Source: Heliopora coerulea
Lineage: Eukaryota; Cnidaria; Anthozoa; Scleralcyonacea; Helioporidae
Assembly (NCBI GenBank): GCA_030142905.1
Contig: JASJOG010000674.1
Coordinates: 1-64,000, forward strand
Length of the DNA: 64,000 bases
Reading direction: 5' to 3'
The notes beneath the pieces were generated by a model. That model was not told the origin of the DNA. It searched no databases and was given only the letters and a program-made list of their open reading frames with translations. The position numbers and the translations under genes were made by a program. Shown here piece after piece: positions 44,313-54,649 of this stretch. The first letter of the stretch is position 1, and each line of letters opens with the position of its first letter.

Positions 44313-47300
44313 GTAAGGTATTTACCTGAAATGGAATGACAGTTTCATTTCATTTGCGAGTATTAAAAGTTTAATTTTGAAAAGTACAAGAGATCAGTCT
44401 GTAATGGAACAAGTCAGCTTTGTGGAATTGGCCTGAATCATTACAAGTCTCTTGCCGTACTACTTTCCTGAAAATTTCCGGGGGACAAGCTACCCTACCC
44501 TTCCACCCACCCCCCCCCCATCAGGTTCGGGTCTGAAGTTGAGTGATTTTTTAAGATTATTTTTTGTCTCGAAACCTATCTATCGTACGCTGTTCCCCAC
44601 TCTCCTCAAGTAGGCAGCTAAGTGGCGAGGGTCTAAATGAGGTTGGGATTACAAGTTTGTCAGTGATTTGTTTGTTGTAATTCTTACTTTTTATCGCTTT
44701 ATAACGATTCTCGGTGGCACCTACCTTTTTTCAGTTTCCAGTTTTAGAAGGTTGATTTCAGTGTACATTTTGTGCTCTTTGACAATACTTACAACACGCC
44801 GACTTCGTATGCGTTCTTATGCGGACGGGGATAAATTATGTAGAATGCAAGAAAATAGTCCAAAATGGAAAAACTTTGAGACAACTAGTGAAATATACCT
44901 TCGAAAAAGACGAGCCCATTTAATGAGTAATAATGGCAAGATGAGCGAGGGGTGGTTGAGAATTCTTATTTGTACTCTATGTATACTACCTTGCTTTGAA
45001 ATCCATAATTTCGTTTTGGTATTTTTTTCCTATTCTAACGAAAACAATCAAATCAAAAATGCTATGTAAACAAAACATGGAAGTGGATTGCTTTATGCAA
45101 ATTCTGCAGTGTCTCAGGGGCTTAGGAAGCTAGTTGAAGTAAGGGAGCGTCGAAAGCAACATTTAGATTCAGCAAGAGTGTTTCTCACCAAATGTTTACA
45201 TCAACTTTATCGTTGACAATACTGCGGGAATACTTACAGTTTTATCCCCACGATAAGAAATATTACAGTGGATTGCTAATTTATTCATTAAAAGACTAAA
45301 TACAATTATAAAACACTGCAGCTTTTTTTAACCTTAATTTCTGCGATATTAAAAGTCACCATACATTTATCCGAGTTTTAATAACATCTCCGTGTAACTC
45401 AAAAGTATAGTGAAGTATTAACCATAGTTAATGCTGTGCACAGCAGATTGGATTTTTATATATTCCTGTTTTAGCTTTTTAAATGCAAGTTTGTGTGATT
45501 GAAAAATTTATAGATCACTTTGCATACTGTAACCCTGTCTGCTTTTAAGGGGGACCTGAACGACATTGTAAGCCTCCTAAATGAAATGTTGGGGAGCCTT
45601 GGTTGCCAATGGCCTCCCACATCTTACCCTACAGCTCTGTCTTATATGGTTGATAAACAAGAGGAAATGTATTTTTATCAGATTGATTTCTTCTAGTCAA
45701 ACGTTGATATCCTATGCGAAAACACTGACTCATCTGAACTATAAGAGAACGATTGTTGTCAACTAATTAATAAATTATCTATAAAACAAGTTATACAAGA
45801 TTAAGTTACTCGCTTGATGCTTTTAAATATATCCAACTTTTTGTCGAAAGAATATTTTTGCAGTTCAAGGACAGGCAATTGTTGATTTATATTCATAGAT
45901 ATTTATACATATGATTACTGAGTTTGACAGATTGTCTTTCAGTTGATACGAAGACCATTTACATGATACGATTATCACATACGATTGTTCGTTGTCATGT
46001 ATTTGATCAACTCACACTGAGTCTTCAGGACATATTGCTACATTAGTAGGTGAATTGGAAGTGGTAATTAGCCATCGAGGCAACATTGCACATGAGAGCG
46101 TATTTGCATATTGGAACGGACGGATAATCGTATCTTGAAAATGCGACAATAAAGATACGTAAAACAAGGATGTCAGCGGAAACTTATGCGCTCTCACGTG
46201 AAGACTTCCAGCTCGGACGGATCTATAAGCTTCATGGGTGGTAGCACATCTCCCTTAAATGTTGTACCGGACCATCCACAGAAATTACTTCATTGTATTT
46301 GTATGGGATCAAGTACATGCTTTAATTTGATGTAGTGCTCACACTTGATTAACCGCCTTCAAGGCAATGAAATACTTCGAAATATATTAAACGTCAATTT
46401 GCCAAAAATGAAAACAAGGTTCCCTGTTTACAATGGAATAATTAGACATGTTTTGACACGAACGCGCGTGTATTCAATATGCCATGACATAGTCATTGAA
46501 TAACGCGATAGATTGGCCATATTTCAACATTATCACAAAGTCATAAAACCAAGTGACTAATGCAAGTACCAAAATCAATACGTACACGCCATTAATTGAT
46601 ATGATATCATCAAAAAACAAAGAAAGCTCAAATTACAATTTATTTTTTATTTTCTATTGTACATTTTTTTAACTTTCGGCTGGAAATGGCTTTGATTTCC
46701 TAGCTACTTTGCCGGAATCGATAGGGTATTCATAGCGACTTTCGGGTGTCGACATGTTATGATAAAAAATTAAATCTTCCTTTCGCTCAAAAGTTCAAAC
46801 TCTCAATTTACTGGTTTTTAAGTTTACTGAAAGACTTACAACGACTCTATTTATATAAAAAAATGAAAAAGTAAAGTTGTCGATTTTAATTCATGATTTA
46901 AGGATTAAACAAAAACTTACTTGTTGCTTGACTCTGAATGCATAAGGAACTTCGTAGCTTGTTTATCTGCGGCATTATGTCCCACTAAGAAAAACAAAAC
47001 CAACAGTGATATGTGGGTGAATAATGCGGTATAGTTTCGAGATGTAATTTGATCTCGTTCGCTATGCTGCCATTTTAGAAGGGAAAATGTGTTGTAGTGT
47101 TTCAGGGTGATTTACTGAAGTAAACTCAGTGGGGTATTTAGCATGTTTTGTTTTGTTTGCTTGTTTTGTTTTTGTTTTTTTGGTTTTGTTTCGTTTTTCC
47201 CATAGTTAAGAAATATTTTGCAAAAAGTTTAGGGGACATCAGATAATGTACCCATCTCTCCAAAAGCCTGAGGGCATCAAATCCAATAAATTTTAAAAAT

Positions 47301-47570
47301 CGCTGGTTTTGTTGAACACTTTCGCTGTTTAAACAAGTCTAGGTCTTTGAGTAAGGATTCACTTCCTTAAGTTGAATAGAATCGTCAGTCGTCAGCCGAT
47401 TATTTCTTGGTAATCAGGCTGCAAAACGTGTCGTATTTCACGTAGACCAAACTGCGCAAGAGTATAATTGAAAACTTCAAATAATGGATAATGGACCATG
47501 TTGAGTAAAGTCTTCCTTATTGTTTCTTGGTTTTCAAAAATGTGTGTAAACCAAGAGTTCGCTCAGAGTT
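44313..47570. other. Unassigned DNA
   Basis: No recognised gene. A poly-C block sits near 44508-44518. The open frame 44668-45069 begins hydrophobic and ends charged, with no motif. The rest is AT-rich. Confidence 0.4.
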
Positions 47571-47612
47571 AGGATTAAGGTTAGGGTTGGGGTTCGGATT
47601 AGGGTTAGGGTT
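47571..47612. repeat. Short TTAGGG-like block
   Basis: About 40 bases of degenerate TTAGGG units, opposite in strand to the array at 42.1 kb (GGTTAGGGTTGGGGTTCGGA). Confidence 0.75.
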
Positions 47613-48960
47613 CATATACATTTTCGGGGGGTTTATGGAACGAGCAGTAGGGAAGTACACTTAACATGATCCCAGTTAAAAACAAAATCAAATAGGCATT
47701 TCAGATACATCAAAGTCAAGCTCAAATGTTAAACATTAAGCAAAACTCGCCAAAATCTTGACCTTGGTGTAAACTTGACCACACAGTTCATCTCAAACTT
47801 ACAAGATTTGGCCAATCCAAGCAAGCGCGAATAAACTATACTTTATGATTAACTTGGTGTCTCCTACGAAGACCATCAGATATGTTATGAAATTCAGCTA
47901 CAGTGGAACCAGTGAAATTTACTGAAAACATATGCTAGGTTCTGAGAGTGCTCAAAGAACAATTCATTTACTTAGTTTTTGAAAATACAGTTTTCTTTCT
48001 TTGCGTGCTGGCAACAAGATGTCTCGGTGTCGAAACTTTAGCACAAGAATCCTCAGAAACCATTCGAGTAATATCTTAACTTGGTTATAAAAACGCTGAC
48101 TTTTTCCATTTGGCAATTTTGTTACTTTTAAAGACCTATACTAAACGTTGGAATATGGAAAATGCTTCCAAAAACCCATCACTCAAACACAGTCATTATA
48201 AACCACCTCAGTACGTATAAAGTTCAACGAAAACAAGTCAGCATCTGACAAATGGGAAAAAACACACTAACCAATTATGTATCGCATATATGGGTGCCAA
48301 ATTCATAGAAAACGACAAATATGACTGCTGTTGGTTACTTGTCTATTACAATATTCTCGATTGACCTATACCAAATTTAACCGGCTGATGGCAGACTTCT
48401 GACTCAAATAAAAACATGTGCATCATTTTTACATCGCACAATTCTTGATCCCGGTGCAATTTTTCACTTCAGTAATGTGACCAGTTTAATTATCACTAAA
48501 TCCGTCACGAAAATTTACAGCATAGTACCTTTTGACAATTGGTAGGTACTAATGATTAAAGGAACATTTGTTTTAAATGACAGATGACGGAAGTCGAGTA
48601 TGTACACGATTGAACTTTGTTTCAGCTCAAAACCTCTCGATAAATCGGATTAATTTACTTAAAACAGCTGATTTCACACAAGTCAATCGCATTTTGACCT
48701 TCAGCTCAACAAGAGAAGATCATTGTTCAGCTTGGAAGAAATGAATTGGCTAAATACTTTTATGTTTCTTGCTAACCTTTATTCAATAATCCTTAATACA
48801 AAGGGTAAAACGGTAAGTAATTAAATCTTCGATTAGGCAAAGGATGCAAGGATCTAAAATTTATTTTAGATCATTGTATTTTAAACTTACAAATTCGATG
48901 AGTGTTTCATTTCTCGAATATAAATACATACATATATATATATATATATCTACATAAATG
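47613..48960. other. Unassigned DNA
   Basis: AT-rich sequence with no recognised gene or structured repeat, ending in an (AT)n tract at about 48930-48950 next to the ribozyme palindrome. Confidence 0.4.
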
Positions 48961-48983
48961 AAATGAATAAGCTTAAAATTCTG

Positions 48984-49032
48984 GGTTGTTACTCAGAGTT
49001 TCACGTCTCTTTGGACGATCATCAGACAACTG
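48984..49032 (-). ncRNA. Hammerhead ribozyme, type I (minus arm)
   Basis: Minus strand: GTTGT - CTGATGA - T.CGTC-CAAAGA-GACG.T - GAA - ACT CTG AGT - A - ACAAC. Stem I is GTTGT/ACAAC, stem II CGTC/GACG and stem III a 3 bp minimum; cleavage is expected after the A of AGTA. All invariant core bases are present. The U.U pair at the base of stem II is shared by the whole family. Confidence 0.75.
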
Positions 49033-49070
49033 TTCGATGATTAGACAGATGATGATCATCAGACAACTGA

Positions 49071-49120
49071 CAGTTGTCTGATGATCGTCCAAAGAGACGT
49101 GAAACTCTGAGTAACAACCA
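49071..49120 (+). ncRNA. Hammerhead ribozyme, type I (plus arm)
   Basis: Identical in design to the minus-arm ribozyme at 48984-49032 and encoded on the opposite strand 40 bases away. Confidence 0.75.
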
Positions 49121-49403
49121 AGAATTTTAAGCTTAATCATTTCGTTTGTCTGCTCTGTCTTACAAGATATTGAGCACTCTGCATAATGTCAATATAAAAA
49201 CTGATTGTATTGTATATATTTACATATATAGCAATAAATTATATATATATATACAAAACGATTCATATATCTATGATCTAACTATATATATAGACAAATA
49301 CATCTTGAGTGAAACCATATACAGACAGAGTGCTCGATACCGAAGTAGAGCAAAATATAAGAGAAGTAAGAGACAAAACTGGAATTGCTTCATTGAACTT
49401 TTT

Positions 49404-49461
49404 AATCACGACAAATTTGTTTTGTATGGCAAGCTAAGTTTGCTACACTCGTCAGGTGATA
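49404..49461 (-). ncRNA. Hammerhead ribozyme of long-stem-II type, core mutated
   Basis: Minus strand: ATCAC - CTGACGA - a long stem II around a TTA loop - AAAA - CAAATTTGTC - GTGAT. The layout equals the intact motif at 51521-51578, but the first base of GAAA (G12, the general base) is A. It should not cleave. It lies downstream of the PLE fragment at 49625-50090, same strand. Confidence 0.65.
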
Positions 49462-49624
49462 ATCGCGTTTGTTGTGACATGCCAGAGAACTTGGTTACTT
49501 AAATGAAATATAGAGTCATAGACTAAGTAGGTGTCAGTTTACAATAGTGTTTATAGTAGAGTTATTGGTTGTTTAATAGGAATATCTTTCTGTGTGTGCA
49601 TGTAGCTATAAGTTCATTTCTTCT

Positions 49625-50090
49625 GTTGAGTGAGCTCAATTCTGAGTGGTAAATATTTTAAAATTTTTCATGAAGGCAAAGATTACAACGTTTTGTTTTG
49701 TTAGAATAAGCCTTACATTTCCAAAGGATTTTCCATTTGGTTGAGTATGGAACATTTGACTCTTTTAAAGACCAGATGTATTTGCTAAGTTCTTTTGCGT
49801 GCTTCTTGTTCGTATCTTTGAATGAACTGCGGTGGTTATTGAACCTGGTTGTGAATCTGCCTGCGACGAGTCCAACGTAGGTTTGAATTTCTTTGTTGTC
49901 TTCTCTGGTTACCGTCGCTTGGTAAAACGATGCTTTCCGCTAGGCATTTTCCAGACAAAGGACAGGAAACTTTCTGTCGGCAGTTACACTCTCGGTTTTC
50001 GGTGTCGTCTGTTGTGGTTGTTTGCTGTGCTTTCGTGAGTGGAGATTTGTTGTGGGCAGATATTATGTCGTGGAAATCCACTGCACAAAA
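49625..50090 (-). pseudogene. PLE GIY-YIG fragment
   Basis: Minus strand: NRECNCRQKVSCPLSGKCLA (the cysteine insert ahead of GIY) continues, after a frameshift near 49920, into a YVGL-type YIG box and a conserved KYIWSLKE region. It ends near 49625 with the LCLHEK part of the terminal Cys block. This is a 5'-truncated copy. Confidence 0.65.
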
Positions 50091-50275
50091 TCCTAAAAAG
50101 AAACACCCTTAAACTCAGTTACAGCTGCATGCCAAATCCTCCTATTGCTTCACGCCCATACGCCCACGTTTCGGCCTACCCATAAAAAAACTTCCTGTTT
50201 TCGAAATTCGTCAATCACCTGAAGATTCTTTCTCAAGACAAAGCAGGCTTTAGTGACTTTTTGAGGTGAGCGATA

Positions 50276-50280
<5 letters not shown>

Positions 50281-50322
<42 letters not shown>

Positions 50323-50325
50323 GTA
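50281..50325. repeat. (AT)n/(GTAT)n microsatellite
   Basis: AT dinucleotides followed by GTAT tetranucleotides beside a PLE 3' end. Confidence 0.9.
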
Positions 50326-50407
50326 TATACAATGATGTGCTCAATATAAAAATGCTCAATATCCTGGAAGATAGAGCAAAATAGATGAAATGTTACTAAA
50401 GAATGTT

Positions 50408-50455
50408 CGTTGTTACAATTAGTTTCACGCCCGTAGACGATCTTCAGACAACTGG
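50408..50455 (-). ncRNA. Hammerhead-like motif at PLE 3' end
   Basis: Minus strand: GTTGT - CTGAAGA - stem II CGTC-TACG-GGCG - GAA - ACT AAT TGT - A - ACAAC. Position 7 tolerates any base, so the core is acceptable. Stem III has a U.U mismatch, which should weaken it. Confidence 0.55.
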
Positions 50456-50469
50456 AAAAAATTCGGTCC

Positions 50470-50750
50470 GATTGCTCTAATATAGAAGTTATTACCTACG
50501 TTCCTTGGGATGTTTTGACGTAATTGTTTGTTTGCGGTACAATGAATGTTTCGAAGGCAGTGTTTTTTTCGGTGGCTGCACTTTGCAAAGATTTCCGATC
50601 TTTTGTTCAGAAGAGTTTTTGGGTCCGTCTTCATGACAAACATTTTTTCATCCAGGCACAAATTACATCTTCTGCTTCCGCTTCTATATGCTTTAGCGTG
50701 CTTTAATATCGACCATTTAATCGAGTATTCCCGGTTTTCATTTATTTTCA
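50470..50750 (-). pseudogene. PLE 3' fragment, minus orientation
   Basis: The minus strand encodes NENREYSIKWSILKHAKAY, SGSRRCNLCLDEKMFVMK and LLNKRSEIFAKCSH, followed by the ribozyme at 50408-50455. At about 50750 it meets a plus-strand copy of the same gene head to head. Confidence 0.7.
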
Positions 50751-50759
50751 ATAAGAACA

Positions 50760-51308
50760 ACACAAACACTGACACAGACAGACTAAATTCTGACACAAAC
50801 ACAAACGACGAAGTTAATAACGCAAGCTCCAACACCAACACAAACACACCTGAGAACGGTATCAACAGCAACAATGACAACTCATGCAACTGCAGACACA
50901 AAAACAAATGCCCAACCTTGGGAAACTGCCCGGCAAAAAGCATCGTCTACAAAGCCGAAGTAAACCCCCCCCCATAATGAATCAACGAAAAGGTACATCG
51001 GCATGACAGCAAACGACATCAAGTATCGTTACCGCAACCACCTGAAGTCCTTCCGAAACACACAGTACGCCAACGAAACAGAACTTTCCGAATACATTTG
51101 GCGACTGAAGATGGAAAACCGGGAATACCAAATAAAATGGGCAATCGTTAAACACGGAAGCTCATACAAAGACGGTTCAAGAAGATGCAATCTTTGCCCT
51201 GAAGAAAAAATGTTGATACTGAAATCAAATAAGAAAAACTTGCTAAACAAAAGATCTGAATTATTTTCTTCACGCAGACACACATCTTATAATTCGCTGC
51301 CCAGCTGA
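50760..51308 (+). pseudogene. PLE GIY-YIG fragment, plus orientation
   Basis: Plus strand: an Asn/Thr-rich linker, CNCRHKNKCPTLGNCPAKSI and VYKAEV (50890-50970). After a stop and shift at about 50975 come KRYIGMTANDIKYRYRNH (YIG box and catalytic Arg), YIWRLKMENREYQIKW, RRCNLCPEEKMLIL and LLNKRSELF. The end block is nearly complete. One frameshift separates the cysteine insert from the YIG box. Confidence 0.75.
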
Positions 51309-51386
51309 TTGCGGCCACTACTACATCATAGTTAATTTTAGATCATTTCACCCATATTATGTAAATGAATAGTAGAAGCGAACTGT

Positions 51387-51436
51387 CAGTTGCCTGATGA
51401 TCGTGTTGTAGACACGTGAAACTCTGGGTAGCAAAC
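51387..51436 (+). ncRNA. Hammerhead ribozyme, type I, at PLE 3' end
   Basis: Plus strand: GTTGC - CTGATGA - T.CGTGT-loop-ACACG.T - GAA - ACT CTG GGT - A - GCAAA. Stem II differs from the other copies at several positions but stays paired (CGTGT/ACACG). It lies about 80 bases after the PLE stop. Confidence 0.75.
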
Positions 51437-51520
51437 TTTACTTTCAAACTTTATTAAAGTTATAAATATATACATGTATATAGTTAGAAATGACAAACTT
51501 GGTTACTTCATTTAAGTTTT

Positions 51521-51578
51521 AATCACGACAAATTTGTTTCGTATGGTAAGCAAAGCTTACCACGCTCATCAGGTGATT
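51521..51578 (-). ncRNA. Hammerhead ribozyme, long stem II, GUC site
   Basis: Minus strand: AATCAC - CTGATGA - GCGTGGTAAGC TTT GCTTACCATAC - GAA - ACAAATTTGT - C - GTGATT. Stem I (AATCAC/GTGATT) is a perfect 6 bp, stem III is the palindrome ACAAATTTGT, and the cleavage site is the canonical GUC. Stem II has one C.A mismatch and one wobble. It is the best-formed ribozyme of the window. Confidence 0.8.
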
Positions 51579-51764
51579 TTCGCGTCTGATGTTAACGCTC
51601 AGGAAACTTGATATTATATAAACGGATAACGTCACGTACCAATATAGTGTGCGGAATAAGATTATGCATAGTTAATGGCTGCATAGCAAGTGGGGTTTTT
51701 TTCTAACTATCCCGCTCTATTTCGGTACTGAGCACTCTATACATATGTTTTCAAATCTGCTACT

Positions 51765-51765
<1 letters not shown>

Positions 51766-51844
<79 letters not shown>
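51766..51844. repeat. (ATCT)n microsatellite
   Basis: About 19 uninterrupted tetranucleotide units followed by an AT tract. Confidence 0.95.
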
Positions 51845-51863
<19 letters not shown>

Positions 51864-51954
51864 ATAGAATCAGTTTCTGTATTGACTTTATGTAGAGTGC
51901 TCAATATCTTGTAAGACAGAGCAGACAAACGAAATGATTAAGCTTAAAATTCTT

Positions 51955-52003
51955 GGTTGTTACTCAGAGTTTCACGTCTCTTTGGACGATCATCAGACAA
52001 CTG
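51955..52003 (-). ncRNA. Hammerhead ribozyme, type I (minus arm, copy 2)
   Basis: Same structure as 48984-49032. Confidence 0.75.
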
Positions 52004-52041
52004 TTCGATGATTAGACAGATGATGATCATCAGACAACTGA

Positions 52042-52090
52042 CAGTTGTCTGATGATCGTCCAAAGAGACGTGAAACTCTGAGTAACAACC
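52042..52090 (+). ncRNA. Hammerhead ribozyme, type I (plus arm, copy 2)
   Basis: Same structure as 49071-49120. Confidence 0.75.
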
Positions 52091-52109
52091 AAGAATTTTA
52101 AGCTTATTC

Positions 52110-52160
<51 letters not shown>

Positions 52161-52204
52161 TTATATAAATGAATATATAAGTAAATGCAAAAGACAAAAT
52201 TTTG

Positions 52205-52254
52205 CTGTCGCTACTCTGAGTTTCACGCGCTCAGGCGATCATCAGGCAACTGAC
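52205..52254 (-). ncRNA. Hammerhead ribozyme, type I, at PLE 3' end
   Basis: Minus strand: GTTGC - CTGATGA - T.CGC-loop-GCG.T - GAA - ACT CAG AGT - A - GCGAC. Stem I (GTTGC/GCGAC) and stem II (CGC/GCG) both differ from the 49 kb motif with pairing kept. It follows the PLE reading frame ending at 52268. Confidence 0.78.
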
Positions 52255-52267
52255 AGATAAGATTTAA

Positions 52268-52745
52268 TTATTCACATATATACAGGCAACAAAAGTTTAA
52301 AGGAAGTGTTTGGTTACATGTCCGCATTTGCTGAATAGTTCGGACCGTCTGTTCAAAATGTTTTTCCCTTGTCTCTTTAGGATAAGCAACTTTTCTTCGA
52401 GGCATAGGCGACATTTTCTTGATCTTGTCTTGCATGATGGAATTTGCTTGATGATATCCCACGCGATTGTGTATTTGCGTTTGTTGTCTTTCAGGTTCCA
52501 AATGTGTTTTAAAAGCTCGGTTTCGTTTAAGTATTTTTTGTTGTTGAGAGATCTGCAGTGATTTCGGTACCTAGTTTTGAAGTCGTTACCTGTTACGCCT
52601 ATGTATGTCTTCGTCAAGTTGTTGTCTGTGGTCGTTATACTTGCCTTGTAAAGGACGCTGGTTTGCAGGCAAATGCCTTTTACAGGACATTGTTCAGGGT
52701 TTCTACAGTTACATAGTCGAGTGTTTTTTTGTGCAAGATGATTTC
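52268..52745 (-). pseudogene. PLE GIY-YIG fragment, best preserved C-terminal domain
   Basis: The minus strand encodes a cysteine insert (CNCRNPEQCPVKGICLQ), then in another frame KTYIGVTGNDFKTRYRNH (YIG box, catalytic Arg), KHIWNLKDNKRKYTIAWDII, SRKCRLCLEEKLLILK and LNRRSELFSKCGH. The frame from YIG to the end is unbroken, about 106 codons. The RT part is absent. The order ORF end, ribozyme, (AT)n is what an intact PLE 3' end shows. Confidence 0.75.
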
Positions 52746-52840
52746 TCTTGATTGTCGTGTCGCTTCAGTATTGTATTGTTGTGCCTTTTAATAAATGTTT
52801 CCATGTTTTCGCCTTTCAATAAATGTTTAAATGTTTCCAT

Positions 52841-52871
52841 GTATATATATATATATATATATATACATATT

Positions 52872-52915
<44 letters not shown>
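52841..52915. repeat. (AT)n microsatellite
   Basis: Two AT tracts separated by ACATATTTATAC. Open frames across it encode only Tyr-Ile repeats and are not genes. Confidence 0.9.
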
Positions 52916-52916
<1 letters not shown>

Positions 52917-53429
52917 GTATATATACAGGAGTGCTTTGTCAGGACTTAAAATACGAGGCGATAGCCGAGTGTTTTAGACCCGATAAAGCACGAACTGCGA
53001 GTTTTTTAAAAGTCTTCTAAAATGAACCTCCTAATACGCTAATTCGATAAGAAAGTTTGTAAATTTATCTTTCGTAAGCCGAAAAAATTGAACTTCTTCT
53101 TCACGTATAAAGGCACGTGTATCTTTGTCACATAAATAGATACGACACGCTAACGACATTCTTTTGTCTTTCCCTCATGAATTAATAATGAACTTTAGAA
53201 ATATATGTATATATATAAACACATCATAAAACCTCCATTTCTTGAATTTTAGAAGATCTAGTTATCATGAAAAATTCTTTATTTTAAAAAACTGATTGCA
53301 CAAACGTTTCGGGGTTGTCCACCTTTTGAAAGGAGTCTTCTTTCATGTTCGACAGTTCGGCTCTTTTATGAACTAAAACTAATTATAATATACATAAATT
53401 AACAAAAATAATCGATTAACATTACATAA

Positions 53430-54190
53430 AATCGCTAAGGTTTAGACCTTGAGGAACAAATGAATCAAGCTTAAATACCCAAAGTGTTGGTTTAGTAGCA
53501 TCAGTCCTATCAAGAACCTGCACCCTAACATCATTCATACCTACATTGCCTTCTGCAAAAAAGTGCGAATATAAATGCTCACCCGGTATACCCCTTTATC
53601 CCTTTTCATACCCAAGTAAACTGCTCTTATGATTATTAAACCTTTTTCTAAAAGAACTGATTGAGCTTCCAACTTAGTGTCTATGACATCATTCATATTT
53701 CAAAAGATAAACCACTCCCTCAGAATCACAATCAAATCCATTATTAACATAATACACTTTTCCAGTACAATCACAAAAGGTATTTCCTTCTTTTACAAAA
53801 TTACATATTTTACATCTTGCCTTCCCAAATGTCCTCATACCTTTATTAGACCCTTCTATCCCCTCAATTTTACTCCTCATCAATTCATCCTTTAGATTTT
53901 TTGGTCTTGTGAGGCTTACATTTGGTGGTTTCTCAAAAATTCTTTTCATGTCATCCCATGCATGCAAAGCACCACCAAGACCATGGATCGTTCTACCCAA
54001 CCCCGTAAACATACGATTATAATCTATAACCAACGAGACCCTATTATCTTCTTTATTTTTATTCCCTCCATCCTGGCAAAGGAAAGCCTTTCTATCCACC
54101 TGTTTTTATTTACAGAATTGTTCCTCAATAATACTTTGTTTCAACTCCCTCTCGTTTTCAGAAACTTTACAAAAACGAGAGGCGTAAGCC
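53430..54190 (-). pseudogene. PLE fragment: region before and including GIY box
   Basis: The minus strand encodes NRVSLVIDYNRMFTGLGR, SLTRPKNLKDELMRSKIEG, MRTFGKARCKICNFVKEGN and GFDCDSEGVVYLLKYE, i.e. the linker after RT, the cysteine insert and the GIY box (as VVY). Degraded coding continues to about 53430 (a VRVQVLDRTDATKPTLWV stretch in other frames). It belongs to a different PLE lineage from the 49-52 kb fragments. Confidence 0.65.
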
Positions 54191-54283
54191 ATTTTCGCTA
54201 GTTGCTATCTATCGATGAATAGATAGCGAGTAGTGCAGCCAGTCAGAATGCAGCATTTGCAATAGTACTCAGCTAATTTTCTA

Positions 54284-54360
54284 GTAAATATATATATATA
54301 TATATATATATACTGTATATATGTATTTATATATATATTATATATATATATATATATATA
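54284..54360. repeat. (AT)n microsatellite
   Basis: AT tracts interrupted by CTGTATATATGTATTT. Confidence 0.9.
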
Positions 54361-54424
54361 CATATTTATACTTTAATCATATATATATGATTACAATGAT
54401 GTTCTCCGGATTGTGGTTTTTCTA

Positions 54425-54465
54425 GTACAAGCTTTCAACTTAGTGCTTCAAGTCTTTGTCAGATT
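54425..54465 (-). ncRNA. Degraded hammerhead-like motif at PLE 3' end
   Basis: The minus strand shows CTGACAA, a pairing ACTT/AAGT and GAAA in the right order. G8 of the core is A, so it should be inactive. It lies downstream of the PLE at 54650-56876, same strand. Confidence 0.4.
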
Positions 54466-54649
54466 GTGTATGATTATTCTGGGTGAGACGTTTTTATATG
54501 TGTTTGACAGCGTAGGGGTAGCGAGTGTCTGATTGGTTGGCTGGTCTGGTCTCTGATTGGTTGGTTTTGGAGGGCGTTGATTGGTTGGCTTCATTCGGTG
54601 TTCCTACTGGTGGCTTTTGATCTTCTAGAGATGTTATGGTGTTGTTGAA

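Larger units (their letters stand above)
48969..49134. repeat. 166 bp palindrome carrying two opposed hammerheads (copy 1)
   Basis: AAGCTT ends face inward and the arms are near-perfect reverse complements, each including a whole hammerhead motif. The 166 bp unit is repeated at 51940-52105 with essentially one base difference. Its right flank (49135 to about 49200) matches the left flank of the other copy in reverse, so the two loci are inverted relative to each other. Confidence 0.9.
51940..52105. repeat. 166 bp palindrome carrying two opposed hammerheads (copy 2)
   Basis: Nearly identical to 48969-49134, with the flanking sequence from about 51877 matching the other copy's right flank in reverse complement. 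An (AT)n tract follows at 52117-52150. Confidence 0.9.

Noticed and set aside
52752..53020. Open frames encoding Tyr-Ile repeats
   Set aside because: They are translations of the (AT)n microsatellite.
53280..53345. Possible hammerhead-like end with CCCCGAAACG on minus strand
   Set aside because: The 5' core cannot be aligned without an extra insertion; pairing of stem II is poor.
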